Shown here piece after piece: positions 43,456 to 53,099 of a stretch of 64,000 nt of DNA. The translations under genes and the position numbers were made by a program. Location of the stretch: assembly GCF_003335215.1 (NCBI RefSeq), contig NZ_QPGB01000001.1, positions 248,001 to 312,000 of the forward strand, given 5' to 3'. The first letter of the stretch is position 1; each line of letters opens with the position of its first letter. Under the pieces are notes generated by a model, which saw only the letters and a list, made by a program, of their open reading frames with translations, was not told where the DNA came from and ran no database searches. The DNA comes from Parvibium lacunae (GTDB lineage: Bacteria > Pseudomonadota > Gammaproteobacteria > Burkholderiales > Burkholderiaceae_D).

Positions 43456-46400
43456 TTTGCTGCTCCTTCTTTAGCTACCTCTTCACTTGTTTTTTCAAGC
43501 GCTTTTTCAACCGCATCTTCAACCCTAGGGCCTTCCAGCCATTCCACTTTGCGCATTTTTCGGAGGACGACAAACTCATCACGGTTACTGCCCACCGTGC
43601 CGTAGTAATTAAAGCCATACGCTTGCTGGGCATACCCCCCAATCATGTGCGTGGGTTTTAAGACCGTACGGGTGACGGAGTTGTGAATGCCACCGCGTTT
43701 GCCGCTGGTTTCTGCGCCGGGGACGTTCACGATTTTTTCTTGGGCGTGATACATCAAGCACATGCCTTGCGGCACCCGCTGGCTCACGACCACGCGCGCC
43801 GTGAGGGTGCCGTTGACGTTAAACACTTCGACCCAATCGTTATCGACCAGTCCCGCTTGTTTCGCCTCGGCTTCGCTAATCCACACGTGTGGACCACCGC
43901 GACTGAGGGTGAGCATGCGCAGGTTGTCCGAGTAGGTACTGTGAATGCCCCATTTTTGGTGCGGGGTAATCCAGTTCAATACCAACTCTTTTTCCCCGTT
44001 CGGATATTGGCCGAGCATCGGGGCGATGGTTTTGGTGTCAATCGCAGGTTTGTAAACGCAAAAGCCCTCACCAAAGTCCAGCATCCAACGGTGATCTTGG
44101 TAGAACTGTTGCCGCCCGGTCAGGGTGCGCCAAGGAATCAGTTCATGCACATTCGTATAGCCTGCGTTGTAGCTGACTTCTTCCGATTCCAACCCAGACC
44201 AAGTGGGGGCTGAAATAATTTTGCGTGGTTGTGCTTGAACATCGCGGAAACGGATTTTGTCGTGTTCCCGCCCGACGGCTAAATGGGTGTGGTCACGTCC
44301 GGTAATTTTGCTCAAGGCTTCCCAGGCTTTCACCGAAACATGGCCGTTGGTTTCTGGGGCAAAGGTCAGAATCATCTCCGCTGCATCAATCGCGGTATTG
44401 AGTTGTGGACGCCCTTGGCTCACGCCGCCTTCGGTCACGGTTTTATTGAGTGCACCCAGCTCATGCACTTCATGCTCGGTGTTCCAGCTAATGCCTTTAC
44501 CACCATTACCGAGTTTGTCCAACAGGGGGCCGACAGAGGTGAATTTTTTATAAATCTCTTTGTAATTGCGCTCCACCACGGTCATATTCGGTGCGGTTTT
44601 GCCGGGGATGAGATCGCACTCGCCATGTTTCCAGTCTTTGGGTTCCAGGGCCTGCCCCAATTCCGCAGGGGTATCGTGCATGAGCGGCGTCAACACCAAG
44701 TCCTTGCGGGTGCCAAGATAATCGCCGCCGATCTCGGTAAATTTTTTAGCAAGGAGTTTATAAATTTCCCAATCGGTTTTACTTTCCCAAAGCGGCTGCA
44801 CGGCTTCACTCAGCGGGTGAATGAAGGGGTGCATGTCGGAGGTGTTGAGATCGTCTTTCTCATACCAGGTAGCCGTCGGTAGCACGATATCGCCATACAG
44901 ACAGGTGGTACTCATGCGGAAATCCAATACGGTGAGCAAATCCAGTTTGCCTTCGGCGCCTTGGGCTTGAAATTCCACCTCGGTCGGTTTAATGGCTTGG
45001 CTCGCATCATCGAATAGGGCGTTTTGCGTGCCGAGTAAGTACTTGAGGAAATACTCATGGCCTTTGCCGCTCGAACCCAAAATATTGGAGCGCCACACGA
45101 ACATATTGCGTGGGAAGTTGGCGGGGTTGTCCGGCGCTTCACAGCTCATGCGCAGCGCGCCATTTTTAAGTTGTGCCGTGGCATATTGCACGGGGTCTTG
45201 TCCAGCCTGTACCGCCGCTGCGGTGACATCCAGTGGGTTGGTTTGCAGTTGCGGGGCCGAGGGCAGCCAGCCCATGCGTTCCGACTTAGCGTTCAAGTCG
45301 ATCATGCTCATGTTCTGGTAGGTTTCTTGTTTGGCAGTGGCGGCAAGGATGCTATCAACGGGCAATTTTTCATGCCGCCATTGACTGGTGTGCGCATAGA
45401 AAAAGCTGGTGCCATTCATCTGACGCGGTGGTCTTTGCCAATCCAGTGCAAAGGCGAGGGGAGCCCAGCCAAATTGTGGACGGAGTTTTTCTTGCCCGAC
45501 GTAGTGGGCCCAGCCACCGCCACTTTGGCCGACGCAGCCGCACATCATCAATAAGTTGATAATGCCGCGATACGTCATGTCCATGTGATACCAGTGGTTG
45601 AGCGCGGCTCCCACAATCACCATGCTCTTGCCATGGGTGTCGTGGGCATTTTGCGCAAATTCACGGGCGACTTGAATCACCAGTTCCGCTTTTACGCCCG
45701 TGACTTTTTCCTGCCATTTTGGCGTGTAGGGTAAGTCTTCTAAATAGGAATTGGGGGTGCGTTCGCTTTGTAACTCGGTTACGCCTCGATTAACGCCATA
45801 GTTGGCGAGTTGTAAGTCGAAGACGGTAGCGACAAATGCGGTGCTGCCATCGGCTAAGGTGATTTGTTTAACCGGTACACGTTGTTTTATCAGTTCGCCG
45901 CGGTCGCTACAGAAATAAGGGAAGTTGACCTCGATCACGGTATCGTGCTGGCCGAGCAGGGTGAGTTGAGGATCAATTTCTTCACCGGTTTGCCCTTCTT
46001 TCATTTCCAGATTCCAGCGGCCCACTTTGCCGTTCTCAGCCTTGTCTTCCCCCCAGCGGAAACCGATGGTGCCATTGGGCACGACGAGTTTTTGGCTGCG
46101 GCTATCGATGAGCAGGGTTTTCCAGTCAGGGTTGTTGCTTTCTTTATGCTGCTCTGCAAGATGTGAGGCACGCAGGAAATGATCGGTTACGTATTGCCCA
46201 TTCGTCTGCTGGCGTAATAACACGAGCATTGGCATATCGGTATACTGTTTGGCGTATTGCGTGAAGTAATCCGAGCGTCTCACGCCTTGATGGAATTCGC
46301 TCAAAATTACATGGCCCATCGCCATTGCCAGGGCGGCATCGGTGCCTTGTTTGGGGGCAAGCCAAATATCGCCAAACTTTGCCATCTCGCCAAAGTCACT

Positions 46401-47243
46401 CGAAACCGCCACGGTCTTGGTACCTTTGTAGCGCACTTCGGTGTAGAAGTGGGCATCAGGGGTGCGTGTCATGGGGACGTTAGAACCCCACACCATCAAA
46501 TACGTTGAGTTATACCAGTCAGCCGATTCAGGCACGTCCGTTTGTTCGCCCCAAATCTGTGGGCTGGCGGGCGGCAGGTCGCAATACCAATCGTAGAAGC
46601 TCAGACATGCGCCACCCAATAAGCTGAGGTAGCGTGCCCCGGCGGCATACGACACCATCGACATCGCCGGAATGGGTGAGAAGCCAATCAAGCGGTCCGG
46701 GCCAAACTGTTTAATGGTGTAGGCATTGGCAGCCGCAATCATTTCAGTGGCCGTATCCCAGTCCGCGCGAACAAAGCCGCCTTGCCCGCGCACACTTTTA
46801 TAACGCTTGGCTTTCTCGGGGTTTTGGCTGATGCTTTCCCAGGCGGCAATCGGGTCGAGCGTTTTGCGGGCTTCGCGCCACATTTCCATCAGGCGGCCAC
46901 GAATCATGGGGTATTTCACACGCTGGGCGGAATACACGTACCAGCTATAGGAAGCCCCACGGGGGCAGCCACGCGGCTCATGGTTAGGTAAATCTGGGCG
47001 AGTGCGCGGGTAATCCGTCTGTTGCGTTTCCCAGGTGATGAGGCCATTTTTCACATAGACTTTCCAGCTACAAGAACCGGTGCAGTTGACACCATGCGTG
47101 GAACGCACAATTTTGTCGTGTTGCCAGCGGCTGCGATACGCGTTTTCCCATGTGCGGTCTTCATTGACGACTGCACCGTGGCCATCCGCAAATGTCGATT
47201 TAATTTTGCCTAAGTAATTGAGACGATCAAGAAAGTGGCTCAT
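43452..47243 (-). CDS. narG: Respiratory nitrate reductase alpha subunit (molybdenum)
   Basis: 1263 residues, close to 1247 in E. coli. The FS0 ligands are His50, Cys54, Cys58 and Cys93 (HGVNCTGSC ... RGCPRGAS). The Mo-ligand Asp lies in LSFYDWYCDLPPASP, as in E. coli NarG. The enzyme reduces nitrate to nitrite at the cytoplasmic face of the inner membrane with bis-MGD. It is cytoplasmic: no Tat signal is present, only the vestigial N-terminus. The 161 bases upstream hold a GC-rich hairpin and an 18-base palindrome. Confidence 0.97.
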   Translation of the reverse strand: MSHFLDRLNYLGKIKSTFADGHGAVVNEDRTWENAYRSRWQHDKIVRSTHGVNCTGSCSWKVYVKNGLITWETQQTDYPRTRPDLPNHEPRGCPRGASYSWYVYSAQRVKYPMIRGRLMEMWREARKTLDPIAAWESISQNPEKAKRYKSVRGQGGFVRADWDTATEMIAAANAYTIKQFGPDRLIGFSPIPAMSMVSYAAGARYLSLLGGACLSFYDWYCDLPPASPQIWGEQTDVPESADWYNSTYLMVWGSNVPMTRTPDAHFYTEVRYKGTKTVAVSSDFGEMAKFGDIWLAPKQGTDAALAMAMGHVILSEFHQGVRRSDYFTQYAKQYTDMPMLVLLRQQTNGQYVTDHFLRASHLAEQHKESNNPDWKTLLIDSRSQKLVVPNGTIGFRWGEDKAENGKVGRWNLEMKEGQTGEEIDPQLTLLGQHDTVIEVNFPYFCSDRGELIKQRVPVKQITLADGSTAFVATVFDLQLANYGVNRGVTELQSERTPNSYLEDLPYTPKWQEKVTGVKAELVIQVAREFAQNAHDTHGKSMVIVGAALNHWYHMDMTYRGIINLLMMCGCVGQSGGGWAHYVGQEKLRPQFGWAPLAFALDWQRPPRQMNGTSFFYAHTSQWRHEKLPVDSILAATAKQETYQNMSMIDLNAKSERMGWLPSAPQLQTNPLDVTAAAVQAGQDPVQYATAQLKNGALRMSCEAPDNPANFPRNMFVWRSNILGSSGKGHEYFLKYLLGTQNALFDDASQAIKPTEVEFQAQGAEGKLDLLTVLDFRMSTTCLYGDIVLPTATWYEKDDLNTSDMHPFIHPLSEAVQPLWESKTDWEIYKLLAKKFTEIGGDYLGTRKDLVLTPLMHDTPAELGQALEPKDWKHGECDLIPGKTAPNMTVVERNYKEIYKKFTSVGPLLDKLGNGGKGISWNTEHEVHELGALNKTVTEGGVSQGRPQLNTAIDAAEMILTFAPETNGHVSVKAWEALSKITGRDHTHLAVGREHDKIRFRDVQAQPRKIISAPTWSGLESEEVSYNAGYTNVHELIPWRTLTGRQQFYQDHRWMLDFGEGFCVYKPAIDTKTIAPMLGQYPNGEKELVLNWITPHQKWGIHSTYSDNLRMLTLSRGGPHVWISEAEAKQAGLVDNDWVEVFNVNGTLTARVVVSQRVPQGMCLMYHAQEKIVNVPGAETSGKRGGIHNSVTRTVLKPTHMIGGYAQQAYGFNYYGTVGSNRDEFVVLRKMRKVEWLEGPRVEDAVEKALEKTSEEVAKEGAAK

Positions 47244-47303
47244 CTCGGACTCCCTCTATGTAAGGATGGTAATGATTTTCAGTGTTAGCTTATTGAAAGA
47301 CGG

Positions 47304-47343
47304 GTGGCTTGCGTATTCCCCAGTGGAGGAGGGCGCAAGCCAC
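47304..47343. other. GC-rich hairpin in the narK2-narG gap
   Basis: GTGGCTTGCG (47304-47313) and CGCAAGCCAC (47334-47343) form a 10-base perfect stem with a 20-base loop. On the minus strand it is followed by CCGTCTTTC, a weak T-run. It may be a partial terminator or processing site setting narK and narG transcript levels apart. Confidence 0.6.
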
Positions 47344-47360
47344 ATTCGAGCTAGAATTGG

Positions 47361-47378
47361 CTAGTCACAAAGAACTAG
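47361..47378. promoter_or_regulatory. 18-base palindrome upstream of narG (candidate operator)
   Basis: CTAGTCACAAAGAACTAG, the same CTAGT-N8-ACTAG form as at 39118 and 50227, lying about 118-135 bases before narG. A further CTAGAATTGG precedes it by ten bases. Confidence 0.5.
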
Positions 47379-47404
47379 ATGCCAAGGTCGATTGAGTGTG
47401 AAAA

Positions 47405-48787
47405 TTAGCAAGGCATCTCCGCGCCTTTGCGCGAGTAGAACCACCAGGTGATGACTAAGCAACTTAGGTAGAAGCCGATAAATATCCAAAGCGCGGCATC
47501 AGGGCTGCCCGTCATGCTGATGGCACTGCCAAAGCTTTTGGGTATGAAGAAACCCCCATATGCGCCAATCGCGCCTGCAAATCCCAATACGGCTGCGGAT
47601 TCCCGACCGGCGTCTGTTTGCGCTTGTTTCTGCCCCGCGTGGTTGCGTGCGGCTAAACGTTGGTGATGGGTTAAGAAAATCACCGGAATCATGCGGAAAG
47701 TAGAACCATTCCCAATCCCGGTCAGGGCAAAGAGCACAATAAAGATACCGAGAAACGCGTGGAAGTTACCTCCGACACCTTGATGTGGGAGAGTTTGCAG
47801 CAAGCCATACACTGCCAGTGCCATCAGCAAGAATGTCCAGAATGTCACGCGCGCACCGCCAATTTTGTCGGAGAGCCAACCGCCAATCGGACGCACCAAT
47901 GCGCCTACCAAGGGGCCAAGGAAGGCGTATTTCGTGGGATCAATCTCGGGAAACAAGGCTTTGGTTAACATGGCCAAGCCGGCGGAGAAACCAATGAAAG
48001 AGCCAAAGGTACCGATATATAGCCAGCACATGAGCCAATTGTGTTTGCGTTTGAAAATCACAGCTTGTTCGCTGAAGGACGATTTGGCTTCCGCGAGGTC
48101 ATTCATGCCTAGCCAAGCCGCAATGGTGGCAAAGACAATAAACGGTACCCAAATAAAGCCAGCGTTTTGCAGCCACAAACTTTTTTCCACCCCATTTTTA
48201 GTGAAATGCTGTGCTTCCCCGCCGAGTGAGCCAAATACCGCTGAAGTAATGACAATCGGGACTAAAAACTGCATCAATGAGACGCCCAAATTTCCCAATC
48301 CTGCATTAAGGCCCAGCGCTGTACCTTTTTCTGCTTTTGGAAAAAAGAAACTGATGTTGGCCATACTGGAACTAAAGTTACCACCGCCGAAGCCGCACAG
48401 CAGGGCGAGGATAAGCATTGTCGGGTAGCTGGTATTCGGGTCTTGTACCGCAAAGCCAATCCCGAGCGCGGGTAGCAGCAGGCTAGCCGTAGAAAGTGCC
48501 GTCCACTTGCGTCCGCCAATAATCGGCACCAAGAAAGAATAAAAAATACGCAGGGTGGCTCCCGATAACGCGGGCAAAGCGGCGAGCCAGAAGAGCTGAT
48601 CGGTAGTGAACTTAAAGCCCACGCTAGGGAGCTTAACCACCACCATACTCCATACCATCCAGACACTAAAGGCGAGGGTGAGCGCCGGAATGGATATCCA
48701 CAAATTACGCTGGGCGACGCCTTTGCCCTGCTGCTGCCAGAAGCTGGGGTTTTCGGGTTCCCAGCGTTGGATGACGTGTGAGCTCAT
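47405..48787 (-). CDS. narK2: Nitrate/nitrite antiporter, NarK2 type
   Basis: 460 residues, major facilitator family with 12 helices. The nitrate signature GFGGGNFSSSMANISFFFPKAEKGTALGLNAGLGNLGVS is present, as is a second GNGSTFRMIPVIF block. It probably exchanges external nitrate for internal nitrite, feeding NarG and removing its toxic product. A charged insert (HHQRLAARNHAGQKQAQTDAGRESA) after the second signature is typical for this subgroup. It lies between narK1 and narG on the same strand. Confidence 0.9.
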   Translation of the reverse strand: MSSHVIQRWEPENPSFWQQQGKGVAQRNLWISIPALTLAFSVWMVWSMVVVKLPSVGFKFTTDQLFWLAALPALSGATLRIFYSFLVPIIGGRKWTALSTASLLLPALGIGFAVQDPNTSYPTMLILALLCGFGGGNFSSSMANISFFFPKAEKGTALGLNAGLGNLGVSLMQFLVPIVITSAVFGSLGGEAQHFTKNGVEKSLWLQNAGFIWVPFIVFATIAAWLGMNDLAEAKSSFSEQAVIFKRKHNWLMCWLYIGTFGSFIGFSAGLAMLTKALFPEIDPTKYAFLGPLVGALVRPIGGWLSDKIGGARVTFWTFLLMALAVYGLLQTLPHQGVGGNFHAFLGIFIVLFALTGIGNGSTFRMIPVIFLTHHQRLAARNHAGQKQAQTDAGRESAAVLGFAGAIGAYGGFFIPKSFGSAISMTGSPDAALWIFIGFYLSCLVITWWFYSRKGAEMPC

Positions 48788-48876
48788 GAATTACTCCTTT
48801 TCATATAAAAGGCATGCTCATTCATGCTTTGCGACGAGAGCGATGCCATATCGGTTGTGCCTTTAACAGGGGTGAA

Positions 48877-50124
48877 TCAAGTTGCTTGTTTGGGTTTGAC
48901 TTCTAAGAAGTGTTGGCCTTTGACTTCGGTGAAGTACATCAGAATCAACGAAACCCAAGTCACGCCGTACATCAACATGAAGCAGGACGAACGCACGCCC
49001 GTGAGATCGACCAGCACCCCGAACAGTATTGGTAAGACAAACCCGCCTAAGCCACCGGCCAAACCCACTACGCCGGATACGGCACCGATGTTGTGGCTGT
49101 ATTCATTGGAGATGTATTTAAAGACGGAGGCTTTGCCAAAGGCCCAAGCCATACCCATGATGAACATGAGAATGGTGAAGGTGACTGGGGTGAGGCCAAT
49201 ATGGAAAGATTTGGGGCCGTTGACAGTGACGATCGTGAAATCAGTTTGCGGATAAGAGAGAATGAACAGACAAATCCACGTCACCCACATGACCCACCAG
49301 GTCACGCTATGGGCCCCCCATTTATCGGACATCCAGCCCCCAATCGCGCGTAAGACGCCACCGGGCAAAGAGAAGCAGGCGGCGAGTAAGGCCGCCGATT
49401 GCAGCGTAAAACCATATTCATTCACATAGTATTTCGTCATCCACAGCGACAGGGCGACATAACCACCGAAGACAATCGAGTAATACTGGCAATACTTGAG
49501 GACACGTGGGTCTTTCATCACGGCGAGTTGCTCACGCAAACTAGCGCTGTTTTGAACAAGGTGTTCTTTTTTCTGAAAAGAACTGAACCAGAAAATGACG
49601 GCCATTACGGTCATCCCAATCGCATAGACTTTGGGAACGAGTACCCAGCCACCTGCCGCAATCAAGGTCGGTGCAATAAATTTGTTGACAGCGGCCCCGG
49701 AGTTACCTGCACCAAACACCCCCATGGCCATGCCCTGTTTATTTTTAGGAAACCAGCGCGCGACATAGGGAGTGCCCACGGAAAAAGAGCCGCCAGCTAC
49801 CCCTACAAACAAACCAAGCACGAGAAAGTGCCAGTACGCGGTCGCGTATTGAATACACCAGATGGGAAGGATAGTGGCGAGCATGCAGCCAAACAGGACG
49901 ATACGGCCACCAAACTTATCGGTTAAAAAACCCAAGGGCACGCGCACCAGCGAACCGGTCAGTACCGGAATAGCGGTCAGCAAACCAAATTCGGTTTCGT
50001 TGAGTCCCAACTGTTTTTTGAGTGGAATCCCAATCACCGCAAACATCATCCATACAGCGAAGCAGACTGTGAATGAGGCGGTACTGGCAATCAGTACCGA
50101 ATACGCTTTATTTTTATCTTCCAT
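48877..50124 (-). CDS. narK1: Nitrate/proton symporter, NarK1 type
   Basis: 415 residues, 12-helix MFS protein. The N-terminus SFTVCFAVWMMFAVIGIPLKKQLGLNETEFGLL is typical of NarK1; VGVAGGSFSVGTPYVARWFPKNKQGMAMGVFGAGNSGAAV is the nitrate signature. It is thought to import nitrate with protons, starting respiration before nitrite builds up. Tandem NarK1 and NarK2 ahead of narGHJI, or fused as one protein, is known in denitrifiers. A candidate operator lies about 103-120 bases upstream. Confidence 0.9.
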   Translation of the reverse strand: MEDKNKAYSVLIASTASFTVCFAVWMMFAVIGIPLKKQLGLNETEFGLLTAIPVLTGSLVRVPLGFLTDKFGGRIVLFGCMLATILPIWCIQYATAYWHFLVLGLFVGVAGGSFSVGTPYVARWFPKNKQGMAMGVFGAGNSGAAVNKFIAPTLIAAGGWVLVPKVYAIGMTVMAVIFWFSSFQKKEHLVQNSASLREQLAVMKDPRVLKYCQYYSIVFGGYVALSLWMTKYYVNEYGFTLQSAALLAACFSLPGGVLRAIGGWMSDKWGAHSVTWWVMWVTWICLFILSYPQTDFTIVTVNGPKSFHIGLTPVTFTILMFIMGMAWAFGKASVFKYISNEYSHNIGAVSGVVGLAGGLGGFVLPILFGVLVDLTGVRSSCFMLMYGVTWVSLILMYFTEVKGQHFLEVKPKQAT

Positions 50125-50226
50125 GCCTTTCTCCTAACCTGAATTGACGCTTTAAGGTTAAAGAAAAGACCGGATAAAAACGATTCGTCGAAGGGAGGGA
50201 TGGCCTTAGAAAAAGGAGGGGGGCGC

Positions 50227-50244
50227 CTAGTTATTAAGGACTAG
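50227..50244. promoter_or_regulatory. 18-base palindrome upstream of narK1 (candidate operator)
   Basis: CTAGTTATTAAGGACTAG, same CTAGT-N8-ACTAG form as at 39118 and 47361. It overlaps the last codon of nnrS and lies at the far end of the narK1 promoter region. Confidence 0.5.
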
Positions 50245-51434
50245 TAATGTTTTTGTGGATGGCTTAACTGGGGCCAATAAGCAAAGCAAAATATGCCCAA
50301 ACTACTTATCCAGAAACTAGCGGAAAGCCACAGACAATGCGTGTAATAGCGTGGTTCCAAAATCGGTAGGTAGGCGTAAAGGGCAACGGGTAAAATCGCC
50401 CGACTGCCTGCGGCCGCCTGTATTCCCAGATAAATAAACCATTCAGCACGTCCAGTGCGTAGCGGAGAGCCGGTGTAAGCCATGCTAGTACGGGTCATCA
50501 TGCCCATGATCATGCCACTGATGCCGCCCACCGCGATCGCATGTAGGGCAATGCTCAGGGGGATAGTGCCGTGCGGCATGTGCGCGCCAGCAAGTAAAGC
50601 AAAGCCGATGATGATCCAGAGGTACGACAGATGCAGAATCCAAAGCAAGGGCTGATGGCGGCTCGTCCAGGGGCGCCAGCCAAGCCAGCGCAAGCCATGT
50701 GCTAATGCGGTAGCCAATGGCACCATAAATCTTATCAATCCGGGTATTGCTATGAACGCATGGCATAGATGCAGCAAGCCGCACATTAGCGTGAAAAATA
50801 TAGCGATACGATCTAACCAGGCCCATCGCCATTGCCGCAGACTGGCGGTGGCATTGGCAGTGAAAGCGGGGATCATCCGCCCACCCATCACGCTAATGAG
50901 ACTAGCGATGACGAAGAGTGCGCTATCGAGAAATATGAGCGGCGAAAGCGTATTGAGGGGGATACGCCAACTCAGCCAACAGCCTAAATCAATAACAATA
51001 AACAGGCTGATTAAACCCAATATGTAGCCTTGTCGCCAGATTCTAGCTTGAAGTAGTTTTTTTAATGACGGCTGTGCCAGGTTAGTCAGCAATAAAATTT
51101 CTAGCGCAAAGGCAACATCCACCCACGGAGATAAATAAAGTAGACGAATGATTAACCATCGCCATAGTCGTCGTCTTAGTAATTGACTGGCGGCGGTCTT
51201 GGCATGCAACGATGTGTGAGCAGGGGTGAATAAAAAGCCGATGATGATGGCCCAGATATAGCCATAGACCATTTCGTGAGCATGCCATAACGCCTTTGGA
51301 AAAGGCGGAGACATCGGTAGGCCAGTTGTAAATACAAACCAGTGTGTGATGTCGAACGGGCTTAGCCAGTAAGGAACCGCCCAGATGGCAAAGAGACTGC
51401 CGAGGAAGTAAAACGGACGCAAAAACGGCGGCAT
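50241..51434 (-). CDS. nnrS: NnrS-family haem-copper membrane protein
   Basis: 397 residues with about 12 membrane helices. The family mark is LWHAHEMVYGY with His51 and His53, plus further His in helices (HLCHAFIAIPG, GLRWLGW, HAIAVGGISGMIMGMMTRTS). NnrS proteins protect against nitrosative stress during denitrification, perhaps by limiting iron-NO complex formation. It lies 20 bases downstream of the FNR-like gene and upstream of narK1. Confidence 0.9.
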   Translation of the reverse strand: MPPFLRPFYFLGSLFAIWAVPYWLSPFDITHWFVFTTGLPMSPPFPKALWHAHEMVYGYIWAIIIGFLFTPAHTSLHAKTAASQLLRRRLWRWLIIRLLYLSPWVDVAFALEILLLTNLAQPSLKKLLQARIWRQGYILGLISLFIVIDLGCWLSWRIPLNTLSPLIFLDSALFVIASLISVMGGRMIPAFTANATASLRQWRWAWLDRIAIFFTLMCGLLHLCHAFIAIPGLIRFMVPLATALAHGLRWLGWRPWTSRHQPLLWILHLSYLWIIIGFALLAGAHMPHGTIPLSIALHAIAVGGISGMIMGMMTRTSMAYTGSPLRTGRAEWFIYLGIQAAAGSRAILPVALYAYLPILEPRYYTHCLWLSASFWISSLGIFCFAYWPQLSHPQKHY

Positions 51435-51454
51435 GTTACGCTGAAATAGGTTTG

Positions 51455-52264
51455 TTATTTTTTATTGGAGACAACCTCTCGCTGCTCGCTGAGCTTTTCA
51501 AATGCACTTGGCTGCACAATATGTAATTGTCGGGCGTGAATTTCAATGATTTTTTTCTGCCGTAAATCAGCCAGTAAGCGGCAGACTGTTTCCAGGGTTA
51601 GTCCGAGGTGATTCGCAATATCGCTGCGTGTCATCGGTAAGTCAATCCAATAGGAAATGGATGTGTTGGCGCTAGGTGCAGTCATACCGAGCCTGATTTG
51701 AGCTTGTTGTCTAGTGTGCGTTTGTAATAAAAAACGAATGAAGCGTGGGAGTGCGGGTAAGTGACTACGCCAAACATACTGTTGTTGGTATTGGCTAATC
51801 GCGGCCCCCATTTGTTGCCATAACAGAGCTGGCTGGGCTGGGCTGGCTGTGGCGCTATTGAGAGCCTGTTTATCCAGTTGGCTCGGATTTAATTCAATCA
51901 CACAAACGGCGCAATCGCCAATGGCCTCATACACCACGGTTTGTGGCATGGGTGCAAGCGTGTGTAAAGCTATCAACTCCCCAGCGTAATGAAAATCAAT
52001 AATTCCATGCGCCGTGCCAAGTGAGAGGGTGCTTTTGAGTGTGCCCGCATGCAGGGCATAAAAGGTAGGGTGGGGCATCGAACGGAAACAGAGTTTCTGC
52101 TTGTTTTTGAGCGCTAACATGCAGTGCGTGATGGTATTTTCAGCCGGTGTCTCATCCTTGCCCATAGAGGAAAAACAAACTGTTTGCAGTTGGCATCCCG
52201 AACAGGCCATTGAGGCCGTGGGCGTCTTGCCAACAGTATTACGGAGACGAACCTGAATGTCCAT
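51455..52264 (-). CDS. fnr: FNR-type oxygen-responsive transcription regulator
   Basis: 269 residues. The [4Fe-4S] ligands of FNR are present: Cys21, Cys24, Cys30 (CSGCQLQTVC) and Cys121 (or Cys118). A cAMP-type sensor domain, dimer helix and C-terminal HTH follow (MTRSDIANHLGLTLETVCRLLADLRQKKII). In the recognition helix ETVCR replaces the ETISR of E. coli FNR: Ser to Cys at a DNA-contact position, so the target site may differ from TTGAT-N4-ATCAA. It probably switches on the surrounding nar and nrd genes without oxygen. It sits directly upstream of nnrS. Confidence 0.88.
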   Translation of the reverse strand: MDIQVRLRNTVGKTPTASMACSGCQLQTVCFSSMGKDETPAENTITHCMLALKNKQKLCFRSMPHPTFYALHAGTLKSTLSLGTAHGIIDFHYAGELIALHTLAPMPQTVVYEAIGDCAVCVIELNPSQLDKQALNSATASPAQPALLWQQMGAAISQYQQQYVWRSHLPALPRFIRFLLQTHTRQQAQIRLGMTAPSANTSISYWIDLPMTRSDIANHLGLTLETVCRLLADLRQKKIIEIHARQLHIVQPSAFEKLSEQREVVSNKK

Positions 52265-52304
52265 GTGCGGGAGCTTGAGCGTAATCCGTATCTCAGCCTA
52301 TACC

Positions 52305-53057
52305 CTAGCAGCAGGATTTAGCGGGATTGTTGGACGTTACTTGGCACCCTCCGCGAAATTCCTCCCCGACTTGGGTTTCCGGCTCAAATAAAGGAAACAA
52401 GACATTATTTTCTAGGTGAATATGGTTAACCAGATCATCGGCCAATTGTGCGAGCCCCGCATAGAGGGCACGCCAGGTCGTACATGCGCCCGGTGGCGGG
52501 GTCATCTCTTGCGTGAGCGCTGCCAACCGCTCAAGAGTTGCACCATGATCAATATGTTCGCTGCGCATCATACCGATAGGGTGGACAACAAATGCATTGC
52601 CGCCCGCTTTGAGCATGGGGAATAGCACTTGCTCTTCTTTCTGCATATGGTTGAGTAAATCGACTTCCATCTCAGTTAATAACTGCGCGAGACCCACTGG
52701 GGCGTTTGGATGATCGCGATGGACTGCTTCGACGCGGCGTGCCATGAGAATGAGTTCAGGTAATTGCGCACGGTGAACGTCGTGGTAGCGAGTCAAAATG
52801 TGGTCAATCAGAGCGGGCACATCAGTAATGCTTAGCGCGGTATCGTCATGACGCCGCTCAGCGAGTTGGGCAAGTTCTTGCAGAATGGGTTCCAGGTCTA
52901 AGTGTTTCTTATCGGCTGCCGCTTCCAGGCTGATTTGGCCGCCGCAGCAGTAGTCCATTTTGAGGCGGCGAAAAATAGCGGTCGCGCCTGGTAACGCGAC
53001 GGCAATTTGCCCGATGGCTTGCGTAGGATCTAGCGTGAAAGTAGCGGCGGTGGTCAT
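52305..53057 (-). CDS. ric: Iron-sulphur cluster repair di-iron protein, RIC/ScdA/YtfE family
   Basis: 250 residues. The ScdA-type N-terminus has YCCGGQ (about residues 36-41), and the hemerythrin-like part supplies the di-iron His and Glu ligands (LLNHMQKEEQVLFP, RSEHIDHG, LVNHIHLENNVLFPLFEP). It repairs [Fe-S] clusters damaged by nitric oxide or oxidation in the cytosol. A tail with Cys (GGCQV...KSCC) ends it. It lies between nrdG and fnr on the same strand. Confidence 0.9.
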   Translation of the reverse strand: MTTAATFTLDPTQAIGQIAVALPGATAIFRRLKMDYCCGGQISLEAAADKKHLDLEPILQELAQLAERRHDDTALSITDVPALIDHILTRYHDVHRAQLPELILMARRVEAVHRDHPNAPVGLAQLLTEMEVDLLNHMQKEEQVLFPMLKAGGNAFVVHPIGMMRSEHIDHGATLERLAALTQEMTPPPGACTTWRALYAGLAQLADDLVNHIHLENNVLFPLFEPETQVGEEFRGGCQVTSNNPAKSCC

Positions 53058-53099
53058 GATGGGGACTCCAGTATTTAATCGTGATGCGGTAATGGGTAA

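Noticed and set aside
44283-45554. Long open frames on the plus strand inside narG
   Set aside because: They lie opposite a well-conserved gene and their translations resemble no family; they follow from codon bias.
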